Shown in pieces: positions 1-9,910 of a DNA stretch of 50,597 nucleotides (positions are counted from its first letter, which is position 1; every line of letters starts with the position of its first letter). The stretch is from Ideonella sp. A 288 (GTDB lineage: Bacteria > Pseudomonadota > Gammaproteobacteria > Burkholderiales > Burkholderiaceae_C), in the NCBI RefSeq assembly GCF_002198735.1, contig NZ_MWLO01000063.1, forward strand, positions 1 to 50,597. Direction: 5' to 3'. Both the position numbers and the translations under genes were made by a program. The notes below the pieces were generated by a model. It had not been told where the DNA came from, searched no databases, and saw only the letters and a program-made list of their open reading frames with translations.

Positions 1-7
1 CCCCCGG

Positions 8-3000
8 GTGCCGCGCCCGGCGAACCCGATCCCGCCCATCACCTACCCCGAGTCGCTGCCGGTCTCTGGCCGGCGCGACGAGATCGCGCGCGCGATGCGC
101 GACCACCAGGTGATCATCGTCTGTGGCGAGACCGGGTCGGGCAAGACCACGCAGTTGCCCAAGATCGCGCTCGAGCTGGGCCGAGGCCTGGGGGCCGGCG
201 GCCGCGGGCTCATCGGCCACACGCAGCCGCGGCGCATCGCGGCCAGCAGCGTGGCCAAGCGCATCGCCGACGAACTGCAGTCGCCGCTGGGCGAGGTCGT
301 GGGCTACAAGGTGCGCTTCCAGGATCGCCTGCAGCCCGGTGCCAGCGTCAAGCTGATGACCGACGGCATCCTGCTGGCCGAAACGCAGGGCGACCACGAC
401 CTGCGCGCCTACGACACGCTGATCATCGACGAGGCCCACGAGCGCAGCCTCAACATCGACTTCCTGCTCGGCTACCTGCGGCAGTTGCTGCCGCGCCGGC
501 CCGACCTGAAGGTGATCGTCACCTCGGCCACCATCGATGCCGACCGGTTTGCGAGGCACTTCGAATCGAAGGCTGGCCCGGCGCCGGTGATCCAGGTTTC
601 CGGCCGGCTGTTCCCGGTGGAGCAGCGTTGGCGGCCGTTCGAGGAATCGCGCGAGATCGATCTGGACACCGCCATCGCCGACGCCGTCGACGAACTGTGG
701 CGCGGCGCCGGCCGCGGAGACATCCTCGTCTTCCTGCCCGGCGAGCGCGAGATCCGCGACGCGGCCGACCACCTGCGCAAGCACCTCGCCCAACAGCACC
801 GCGGCGGGCCACAGCCCGAGATCCTGCCCCTCTTCGCGCGCCTGTCGCAGGCCGAGCAGGACCGCGTGTTCGAGCCCGGCAACGGCCACCGCATCGTGCT
901 GGCCACGAACGTGGCCGAGACCTCACTCACCGTGCCCGGCATCCGCTACGTCATCGACAGTGGCCTGGCGCGTGTCAAGCGCTACAGCTACCGCACGAAG
1001 GTGGAGCAGCTGCAGGTCGAGCCGATCAGCCAGGCGGCGGCCAACCAGCGCGCCGGCCGTTGCGGCCGCGTGGCCAACGGCATCTGCATCCGCCTATACG
1101 ACGAGAAGGATTTCGCCGGCCGGCCGCGCTTCACCGACCCCGAGATCCTGCGCTCGTCGCTGGCCGGGGTGATCCTTCGCATGAAGAGCCTGCGGCTCGG
1201 GCCGGTGGACGAGTTCCCGTTCCTCGAGCCGCCGCGTGCCAAGGCCATCGCCGACGGCTACGCGCTGCTGGGCGAGCTCAACGCGGTGGACGACGACAAC
1301 GAGCTCACGCCGATCGGTGTGGAGCTGTCGCGCCTGCCGCTCGACCCGCGCGTCGGCCGCATGATCCTGGAGGCGCGCGACCGCCAGGCGCTGCACGAGG
1401 TGCTGATCATCGCCTCGGCGCTGACGGTGCAGGACGTGCGCGACCGCCCGCTCGAGCACCAGCAGGCCGCCGACGAGAAGCACCGCAAGTTCGACGACGA
1501 GAAGTCCGAGTTCATGGGCTACCTCAAGCTGTGGTCGTGGATCGAAGAAGGGCGGAGCGGAAAGGAGCCGGCTGTCCCTGCGGACAGCCGGACCCGCGCA
1601 GCCGGCCCGGCCTGCGAGCCGGGCCGTGGTGGTGAAGGTGCACCGCCCCGTCATGCTGTCCACAAGCTCAGCAATCGCCAGCAGGAGCAGCGCCTGCGCG
1701 AGAGCTTCGTCAACCCGCGCCGCGTGCGCGAATGGCGCGACATCCACACCCAGCTGCACACCGTGGTCGCCGAGCACGGCTGGCGCCTGAACGGCAGCCC
1801 GGCCACCTACGAGCAGATCCACCTGGCCATGCTGGCCGGCCTGCTGGGCAACATCGGCTGCAAGAGCGATGATGAAGACTGGTATCTCGGCGCCCGCGGC
1901 ATCAAGTTCTGGCGCCACCCGGGCGCGCACCTCAGCAAGAAGCCCGGCCGCTGGCTGATCGCCGCCGAACTGGTCGAGACCACGCGCCTGTTCGGCCGCG
2001 GCCTGGCCAACATCGAGCCCACCTGGATCCCCGGCATCGCCGGCCACCTGCTCAAGACCCAGCTGCTCGACCCGCACTGGGAGAAGAAGGCCGCCGAGGT
2101 GGTGGCGCTGCAGCGCGCCACGCTGTACGGCATCGTGCTGTACGCCAACCGCCGCGTGAACTTCGGCAAGGTCGACCCGAAGGCCGCGCGCGAGATCTTC
2201 ATCCGCAGCGCGCTGGTCGAGGGCGACTGGGAGACCAAGCTGCCCTTCGTCGCGCACAACCACAGGCTGCTGGCGCAGGTGGAAGAGCTCGAGCACAAGT
2301 CGCGCCGGCAGGACGTGCTGGTCGACGACGAGCTCATCTTCGCCTTCTACGACCAGCACCTGCCGGTCGACGTGCACTCGGGTGCCAGCCTCGAACGCTG
2401 GTACCGCGACGAGGTGCGCCGAAACCCCAAGGCGCTGCAGCTCACCCGCGACGAGCTGATGCGCCACGAGGCCGCCGGCATCACCACCGCGGCCTACCCC
2501 AAGACCCTTCGCCTGGGCGGTGTCGACTGCCCGGCCAGCTACCTGCACGACCCCGGCGACCCGAAAGACGGCGTCACCGTCACCGTGCCGATCTACGCGC
2601 TGAACCAGGTCAGCGAGGAGCGCTGCGAATGGCTGGTGCCGGGCATGCTGCCAGGCAAGGTGACCGCGCTGCTGAAGAGCCTGCACCAGCGCCCTCGCTC
2701 GCGGCTGGTGCCCTTGCCCGAGTACGTGGCCGAATTCGTCGAGCTGACACCTTTTGCGCAGGGTGCATTGATGGACGTGCTGCTGAAGGCCGTGCGCGAC
2801 CGCACCCAGCTGGCGGTGCAGCGCAACGACTTCAAGCTGGACATGCTGCAGCCGCACCTGTTCATGAACTTCCGCGTCGTCGACGAGCACGGCCGGCAGC
2901 TCGGCATGGGCCGCCACCTGCCGACGCTGAAGGCCGAGCTCGGCGGGCAGGCGCGCTCGGCCTTCCAGGCGCTGGCGGCGTTGAAGCTGGCGGAGACGGT

Positions 3001-3964
3001 GACGGCGCCGGGCCCGGCGACCGTTGCCGCGCCCGCGTCGGGGTCCGCTGGTGCGCGTGCTGCGAGCGTTGCGCGGCCCGAGCGCGCGGCCGACGAGCCC
3101 GCCGTACCGGTGGCCGCGGCCACCTACACCGCCTGGACCTTCGGCGAACTGCCCGAGCTGATGGAGATCCGCAAGGCCGGGCAGACGCTGGTGGGCTTTC
3201 CGGCCCTGGTCGACAAGGCCACGCACGTCGAGATCGAGGTCTTCGACGAACCCGAGGTGGCCGCCGCACGGCACCGCGCCGGCCTGCGCCGGCTGGTGGC
3301 GCTGACCATCAAGGAGCCGCTGAAGTACCTCGAGAAGAACATCCCCGATCTGGTCAAGATGGCCGCCGCCTACATGCCGCTGGGCAGCGCCGACGAGTTG
3401 CGCCAGCAGATCGTCGACGTGGCGCTCGACCGCGCCTTCCTGGCCGACCCGCTGCCCGCCGATGCGGCCGCCTTCAAGGCCCGTGTCGACGAGGGCCGGG
3501 CGCGCCTGAACCTGATCGCGCAGGAGGTGGCTCGCCTGGCCGGCGTGGTGCTGGCCGAGTACGCCGTGGCCGCGCGCAAGCTCAAGGACAGCCGTCCGTC
3601 GAAGGAGGTGGCCGACGATGTCGCCGGCCAGCTGCAGCGGCTGCTGCCCAAGCGCTTCATGGCCACCACGCCCTATCCGCAGCTGCAACACTTCGCGCGT
3701 TATCTGAAGGCCATCACGCTGCGCCTGGACAAGCTGCGCGCCGACCCAGCCCGCGATACCCAGCGACTGGCCGAGTTGCGCCCGCTGGAGCAGCGCTACC
3801 TGCGCCGCCTGGCCGACCTGAAGGGCAGCGGCGACGCGCGGCTCGACGAGTACCGCTGGCTGATCGAGGAACTGCGCGTCAGCTTCTTTGCGCAAGAGCT
3901 GCGCACGCCGCAGCCGGTGAGCGTCAAGCGGCTGGACAAGGCCTGGCAGCAACTGTCGAGCTGA
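8..3964 (+). CDS. hrpA: ATP-dependent RNA helicase HrpA (DEAH box)
   Basis: DEAH-box RNA helicase, in E. coli involved in mRNA processing and rescue of stalled ribosomes. Walker A GETGSGKTT lies at residues 40-48 and DEAH at 141-144. The helicase C domain holds the QRAGRCGR motif near residue 347, followed by HA2/OB regions and the long HrpA-specific C-terminal domain. At 1318 residues it is close to E. coli HrpA (about 1300). The GTG at position 8 is the first start available, so the true start may lie before the window. Residues about 514-553 are a low-complexity, charged insertion encoded by two perfect hairpins (reported separately). A second Ala/Pro-rich linker lies near residues 998-1040. 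Identity is secure; the start is not. Confidence 0.93.
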   Translation: MPRPANPIPPITYPESLPVSGRRDEIARAMRDHQVIIVCGETGSGKTTQLPKIALELGRGLGAGGRGLIGHTQPRRIAASSVAKRIADELQSPLGEVVGYKVRFQDRLQPGASVKLMTDGILLAETQGDHDLRAYDTLIIDEAHERSLNIDFLLGYLRQLLPRRPDLKVIVTSATIDADRFARHFESKAGPAPVIQVSGRLFPVEQRWRPFEESREIDLDTAIADAVDELWRGAGRGDILVFLPGEREIRDAADHLRKHLAQQHRGGPQPEILPLFARLSQAEQDRVFEPGNGHRIVLATNVAETSLTVPGIRYVIDSGLARVKRYSYRTKVEQLQVEPISQAAANQRAGRCGRVANGICIRLYDEKDFAGRPRFTDPEILRSSLAGVILRMKSLRLGPVDEFPFLEPPRAKAIADGYALLGELNAVDDDNELTPIGVELSRLPLDPRVGRMILEARDRQALHEVLIIASALTVQDVRDRPLEHQQAADEKHRKFDDEKSEFMGYLKLWSWIEEGRSGKEPAVPADSRTRAAGPACEPGRGGEGAPPRHAVHKLSNRQQEQRLRESFVNPRRVREWRDIHTQLHTVVAEHGWRLNGSPATYEQIHLAMLAGLLGNIGCKSDDEDWYLGARGIKFWRHPGAHLSKKPGRWLIAAELVETTRLFGRGLANIEPTWIPGIAGHLLKTQLLDPHWEKKAAEVVALQRATLYGIVLYANRRVNFGKVDPKAAREIFIRSALVEGDWETKLPFVAHNHRLLAQVEELEHKSRRQDVLVDDELIFAFYDQHLPVDVHSGASLERWYRDEVRRNPKALQLTRDELMRHEAAGITTAAYPKTLRLGGVDCPASYLHDPGDPKDGVTVTVPIYALNQVSEERCEWLVPGMLPGKVTALLKSLHQRPRSRLVPLPEYVAEFVELTPFAQGALMDVLLKAVRDRTQLAVQRNDFKLDMLQPHLFMNFRVVDEHGRQLGMGRHLPTLKAELGGQARSAFQALAALKLAETVTAPGPATVAAPASGSAGARAASVARPERAADEPAVPVAAATYTAWTFGELPELMEIRKAGQTLVGFPALVDKATHVEIEVFDEPEVAAARHRAGLRRLVALTIKEPLKYLEKNIPDLVKMAAAYMPLGSADELRQQIVDVALDRAFLADPLPADAAAFKARVDEGRARLNLIAQEVARLAGVVLAEYAVAARKLKDSRPSKEVADDVAGQLQRLLPKRFMATTPYPQLQHFARYLKAITLRLDKLRADPARDTQRLAELRPLEQRYLRRLADLKGSGDARLDEYRWLIEELRVSFFAQELRTPQPVSVKRLDKAWQQLSS
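1568..1626. repeat. Tandem pair of perfect inverted repeats inside hrpA
   Basis: Two hairpins lie in the coding sequence. Arms 1568-1577 and 1582-1591 match perfectly over 10 bp with a 4-nt loop. Arms 1603-1611 and 1618-1626 match perfectly over 9 bp with a 6-nt loop. They fall in the part of HrpA where relatives run straight from the helicase module into the conserved RVREW segment. This suggests an in-frame inserted palindromic element, not native coding sequence. Confidence 0.7.
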
Positions 3965-4054
3965 CGTCCCTTGGCCCCGTCGCCCCGCGATCGGGGGGAA
4001 CCAGACCGCGGACGGGGGCGCGACCATGGCGGCGCCGGTAAAGTCCGGGCCGAT

Positions 4055-4073
4055 CGGCCGCATCGTGCGGCCG
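4055..4073. promoter_or_regulatory. 8-bp inverted repeat with 3-nt loop upstream of glsB-like gene
   Basis: Arms 4055-4062 and 4066-4073 are perfectly complementary around a tcg loop, ending 19 nt before the ATG at 4093 and just ahead of the ggag ribosome-binding site. It could be an operator or a 5'-UTR stem-loop. Similar short-loop palindromes precede two other small envelope/stress genes in the window. Confidence 0.4.
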
Positions 4074-4092
4074 GCACGATGGAGTGGAACGC

Positions 4093-4353
4093 ATGCAATA
4101 CGTGTGGATGGCCCTGGTGGGCTTCGTCGTCGGGTTGATCGCGCGTGCGATCCTGCCCGGCACCCAGAGCATCGGCCTCATCCTGACGGCGGTGCTGGGC
4201 ATTGCCGGGTCGTTCGTGGCCGGCTTCATCGGCCAGGCGGTCGGCTGGTACCACGCCGGGCAGGGCGCGGGCTTCATCGGCTCCGTGGTCGGGGCGATGC
4301 TGGTACTGTTCGTCTACAGCAAGGTCATGGCCGGCAAGGGCGAGGGCGGCTGA
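4093..4353 (+). CDS. GlsB/YeaQ/YmgE family stress-response membrane protein
   Basis: Small protein of 86 residues made of three hydrophobic, glycine-rich membrane segments. It has the family pattern of a first helix ending in GLIARAILPG, a Gly-rich middle helix and a last helix with GAxLVLF. The family (transglycosylase-associated protein, PF04226) sits in the inner membrane and is linked to general and acid stress; its biochemical role is unknown. The ATG at 4093 is chosen over one at 4084 because ggag at 4081-4084 is well spaced from it. It stands alone and ends in a bidirectional terminator shared with the convergent trpB2-type gene. Confidence 0.85.
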   Translation: MQYVWMALVGFVVGLIARAILPGTQSIGLILTAVLGIAGSFVAGFIGQAVGWYHAGQGAGFIGSVVGAMLVLFVYSKVMAGKGEGG

Positions 4354-4378
4354 GGCCGGCCCCTCGCGCCAAACCAAA

Positions 4379-4400
4379 AAAGGGGCCCGTGGGCCCCTTT
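4379..4400. terminator. Bidirectional rho-independent terminator
   Basis: The arms form a perfect 10-bp inverted repeat (aaaggggccc at 4379-4388, its complement at 4391-4400). A-rich sequence precedes it and a T-rich run follows, so it can terminate both the small stress gene on + and the tryptophan synthase-like gene on -. Confidence 0.8.
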
Positions 4401-4423
4401 CTTGTGCCTGCGAGGCGGTGGCG

Positions 4424-5785
4424 TCAGGCCGGCACGGAGGGCAGGCCCGACAGCGCCATTGCCAGCTCGGCCTCGTCGTACTGCTGGTCGGTGAGCTTGC
4501 CGGCGAAGTAGGCCTGGTAGGCCGTCATGTCGAAGTGGCCGTGGCCGCAGAGGTTGAACAGGATCACCTCGCTCTTGCCCTCGGCCTTGCAGCGCAGGGC
4601 CTCGTTGATGGCACCGCGCACCGCGTGGTTGGCCTCGGGGGCCGGCACGATGCCCTCGGCGCGTGCGAACAGCACACCGGCCTCGAAGCAGGTGTTCTGG
4701 TGGTAGGCGGTGGCCTCGATCAGGTCCAGCTCCTTCAGGTGGCTCACCAGCGGGGCCATGCCGTGGTACCGCAGGCCGCCGGCATGGAAGCCCGGCGGCG
4801 TGAAGGTGCTGCCCAGCGTGTGCATCTTGGTCAGCGGCGTCAGGTGGGCGGTGTCACCGAAGTCGTAGGCGTACTTGCCGCGCGTCAGGCTGGGGCAGGC
4901 GGCCGGCTCGACGGCGACGATGCGGCGCTTCTTGCCGCCGCGCAATTGCTGGCCCAGGAAGGGGAAGGCGATGCCGGCGAAATTGCTGCCGCCGCCGGTG
5001 CAGCCGACGATCACATCGGGGTCGTCACCAGCCATCTCCATCTGCAGCATGGCCTCCTGGCCGACGATGGTCTGGTGCAGCAGCACGTGGTTCAGCACCG
5101 AGCCGAGCGCGTACTTGGTGTCGTCGTGGGTGGCGGCGATCTCCACCGCCTCGCTGATGGCGATGCCCAGCGAGCCGGGGTGGTGGGGGTCCTTGGCCAG
5201 GATCGCGCGGCCGGAGTTGGTGAGGTTCGACGGCGAGGCCACGCAGGTGGCGCCGTAGGTTTCCATCAGCGCGCGGCGGTAGGGCTTCTGGTCGTAGGAC
5301 ACCCGCACCTGGAACACCTGCACGCTGATGTCGAACAGCGAGCCGGCGAACGACAGCGACGAGCCCCACTGGCCGGCGCCGGTCTCGGTGGTGAGCTTCT
5401 TGATGCCGGCCTGGGCGTTGTACCAGGCCTGCGGGATGGCGGTGTTGGGCTTGTGGCTGCCCGCGGGCGAGACGCCCTCGTACTTGTAGTAGATCTTGGC
5501 TGGCGTGCCCAGCGCCTTCTCGAGGCGGTGGGCGCGGAACAGCGGCGCCGGACGCCACAGCTTGAAGACCTCGCGCACCGGCTCGGGGATCGGGATCTCG
5601 CGCTCGGTGGACACCTCCTGCAGGATCAGCTCCATCGGGAACAGCGGCGCCAGGTCGTCGGGCCCCACCGGTTGCATCGTGCCGGGGTGCAGCACCGCCG
5701 GCAGCGCCACCGGCAGGTCGGCGGCAATGTTGTACCAATGGGTGGGCATCTTGCTCTCGTCGAGCAGGAACTTCGTCTGGCTCAT
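4424..5785 (-). CDS. trpB2: Tryptophan synthase beta chain-like protein (TrpB2 type)
   Basis: PLP-dependent fold-type II enzyme of 453 residues, predicted to make L-tryptophan from indole and serine. The PLP lysine is in the EGVSPAGSHKPNT context and the phosphate-binding loop is GCTGGGSN. The long N-terminal part and the YEGVSPAGSHK signature match the TrpB2 branch rather than the TrpA-partnered TrpB1 branch. There is no trpA nearby, so it probably acts as an indole-scavenging or stand-alone enzyme. The ATG at 5785 has a GGAG site upstream; a longer reading to 5845 lacks support. The substrate assignment is by family; other beta-replacement reactions are possible. Confidence 0.88.
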   Translation of the reverse strand: MSQTKFLLDESKMPTHWYNIAADLPVALPAVLHPGTMQPVGPDDLAPLFPMELILQEVSTEREIPIPEPVREVFKLWRPAPLFRAHRLEKALGTPAKIYYKYEGVSPAGSHKPNTAIPQAWYNAQAGIKKLTTETGAGQWGSSLSFAGSLFDISVQVFQVRVSYDQKPYRRALMETYGATCVASPSNLTNSGRAILAKDPHHPGSLGIAISEAVEIAATHDDTKYALGSVLNHVLLHQTIVGQEAMLQMEMAGDDPDVIVGCTGGGSNFAGIAFPFLGQQLRGGKKRRIVAVEPAACPSLTRGKYAYDFGDTAHLTPLTKMHTLGSTFTPPGFHAGGLRYHGMAPLVSHLKELDLIEATAYHQNTCFEAGVLFARAEGIVPAPEANHAVRGAINEALRCKAEGKSEVILFNLCGHGHFDMTAYQAYFAGKLTDQQYDEAELAMALSGLPSVPA

Positions 5786-5923
5786 GCAATGCGCTCCGGG
5801 CAGCAGGGGGATCGAGCATCCTAAGTGCTGCCCGCGAGCCACCACTATCGGACTTGCCCGAGGATCGGCCTGCGGCGCCGCAGGGCACCGGCTCGCGCCC
5901 CAGGCAGCGCCGCCGTGCGGGCG

Positions 5924-6502
5924 TCAGCGCTTGCCGGTCGGGCGCATGGCGTCGCGACAGACCGCCAGCGCGCGCAGCATGTGCCGATCGACCGTCCGTT
6001 CGGTCATGCCCAGGCGCATGGCGATGACGCGGCGGCTCACGCCCTCCAGCCGGTTGAGCAGGAACACCTGCCGGCACGCACTGGGCAGCGCCTGCAAGGC
6101 CTCGGACAGGCGCTCGGCCTGCTGCTGCGCGTCGAGGATCAGCGCCGGATCGGCATGTCGGTCGGCCACCGAATCGGTGCGGGCATCCGGCGCGTCGACC
6201 TCGTCGCGCTCGCGCTGCCGATCGGTCGAGTCGGCGACCAGACGCACGCCGGCCTGATGCAGCCAGGCCTGCGGGTTGTCGATGTCCTGCCAGCGGCCGG
6301 CTTCCAGCAACTGCACGAACGAATCCTGCACCAGGTCTTCGGCGTCGTCGGCAGCCCGCCTCGCTGCCAGAGAGCGCTTCAAGGCGCTTGAATGGCGGGC
6401 CAGCAAATCGGCAATCGACTCCTCGGCGGCGATGCTCGCCAGTGCGCTGCGATCGTGACGGTGGCTGCTCACCGAGGCGGCCTGTCGGTCGAAGCGACCC
6501 AT
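5924..6502 (-). CDS. ECF RNA polymerase sigma factor (FecI-like)
   Basis: Sigma-70 family protein of 192 residues with only regions 2 and 4. Region 2 shows the DDAEDLVQDSFVQLLE helix and NPQAWLHQAGVRLVAD, and region 4 the PSACRQVFLLNRLEGVS and TERTVDRHMLRAL helix-turn-helix. This layout is typical of FecI-type iron-uptake sigma factors. Those normally have a FecR anti-sigma gene directly downstream, but the next gene in that direction is the tryptophan synthase-like gene and no FecR or TonB receptor is visible. The ATG at 6502 is the best start at the N-terminal edge of conserved sequence, but its ribosome-binding site is weak. Cell-surface signalling is an inference from family only. Confidence 0.85.
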   Translation of the reverse strand: MGRFDRQAASVSSHRHDRSALASIAAEESIADLLARHSSALKRSLAARRAADDAEDLVQDSFVQLLEAGRWQDIDNPQAWLHQAGVRLVADSTDRQRERDEVDAPDARTDSVADRHADPALILDAQQQAERLSEALQALPSACRQVFLLNRLEGVSRRVIAMRLGMTERTVDRHMLRALAVCRDAMRPTGKR

Positions 6503-8912
<2,410 letters not shown>

Positions 8913-8920
8913 GCGCTGCC

Positions 8921-9277
8921 ATGACGGCCATGTCCGACCGCCCCGAGCGGTGGCAGGTGGATGCAGGGGCCGCCGACATCGCCACGCTCGACATCCCGGC
9001 CAGCGCGCGCAGCGCCCGCGTCTTCGAGATCGACGTGCGCTTCGTCGTACGAGCGCCGCAGGCCGGCGAGGGTGCCTGGTTCGCCCTGGCCGTCGAGCTG
9101 AACGGCGTGCGCCAGTGGCAGCGGCGCCACGACGCCCACGGGCCGGGGCAGACCGATTCGCTGGATTACCACTGCCGCCGCGAGGTGCCGGTGGGGCAGG
9201 CGCTGCGGGTGCGTGCGGTGACGCAGGTGGGTGTCGCCGCCCGCGTGCGCCTGCTGATCGAAGCCGAGGAGGCGTGA
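8921..9277 (+). CDS. Conserved hypothetical protein
   Basis: I do not recognise the family. It encodes 118 residues with no signal peptide or membrane segment. The sequence alternates short beta-strand-like stretches (VFEIDVRFVVRAP, WFALAVELNGVRQW, RVRLLIEAEE), suggesting a small beta-sandwich domain. It lies 8 bp after the LD-carboxypeptidase gene, and its stop overlaps the GTG start of the DUF938 gene, so it is a member of the same coupled operon. Confidence 0.6.
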   Translation: MTAMSDRPERWQVDAGAADIATLDIPASARSARVFEIDVRFVVRAPQAGEGAWFALAVELNGVRQWQRRHDAHGPGQTDSLDYHCRREVPVGQALRVRAVTQVGVAARVRLLIEAEEA

Positions 9278-9903
9278 GTCCCTTGTCCCCCGCCGACCTG
9301 CCGTTCAGCCCCGCGGCCGACCGCAACAAGGACCCGATCCTGGCGGTGCTGCGCCAGGTGATCCCGGCCCAGGCCCAGGTGCTCGAGATCGCCAGTGGCA
9401 CCGGGCAGCATGCAGCCCACTTTGCGGGCGAATGCCCCGGCTGGACCTGGCAGCCCACCGATGCGCAAGCCGAGGCCCTGCCCGCCATCGCCGCGCGATG
9501 CAGCCCGTGGCCACGGGTGCTGGCCCCGGTGTTGCTGGACGTGATGGGGCCGTCGTGGCCGCTGCCAGAGGACGCGTACGATGCGATCTACTGTGCCAAC
9601 CTGCTGCACATCTCGCCCTGGCCCACCTGTGCGGCCCTGATGCAGGGCGCGGCGCGGCATCTCGTGGCCGGCGGCGCCCTGGTGCTGTACGGTCCGTACC
9701 GGGTGGACGGCGAGCCACTGGCGCCGGGCAACCTGGCGTTCGATGCAGACCTGCGCTCGCGCGACGCGCGGTGGGGCCTGCGATCCTTGGCGGCGGTGGT
9801 CGAGGCGGCCTCCGACGCCGGCCTGGGTTTCGAGCAGCGCATCGCCATGCCCGCCAACAACCTGGTGCTGGTGTTTCGCCGCGACGCCTCGGCACCGCGG
9901 TGA
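9274..9903 (+). CDS. DUF938 family SAM-dependent methyltransferase
   Basis: Protein of 209 residues with a Rossmann methyltransferase fold. Motif I is VLEIASGTGQHAAHFA and the acidic loop region is TWQPTDAQAEAL. The YDAIYCANLLHISPW segment is characteristic of DUF938 (PF06080). It begins at GTG 9274, overlapping the previous stop. The substrate is unknown for the family. It ends 7 bp before the convergent GGDEF/EAL gene with no obvious terminator between them. Confidence 0.85.
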   Translation: MSPLSPADLPFSPAADRNKDPILAVLRQVIPAQAQVLEIASGTGQHAAHFAGECPGWTWQPTDAQAEALPAIAARCSPWPRVLAPVLLDVMGPSWPLPEDAYDAIYCANLLHISPWPTCAALMQGAARHLVAGGALVLYGPYRVDGEPLAPGNLAFDADLRSRDARWGLRSLAAVVEAASDAGLGFEQRIAMPANNLVLVFRRDASAPR

Positions 9904-9910
9904 ACCGGCC

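Noticed and set aside
1094-4063. Long open frame of 989 codons on the minus strand opposite hrpA
   Set aside because: It is antisense to a clear helicase, has Val/Gln/Leu/Arg-rich shadow composition and no domain.
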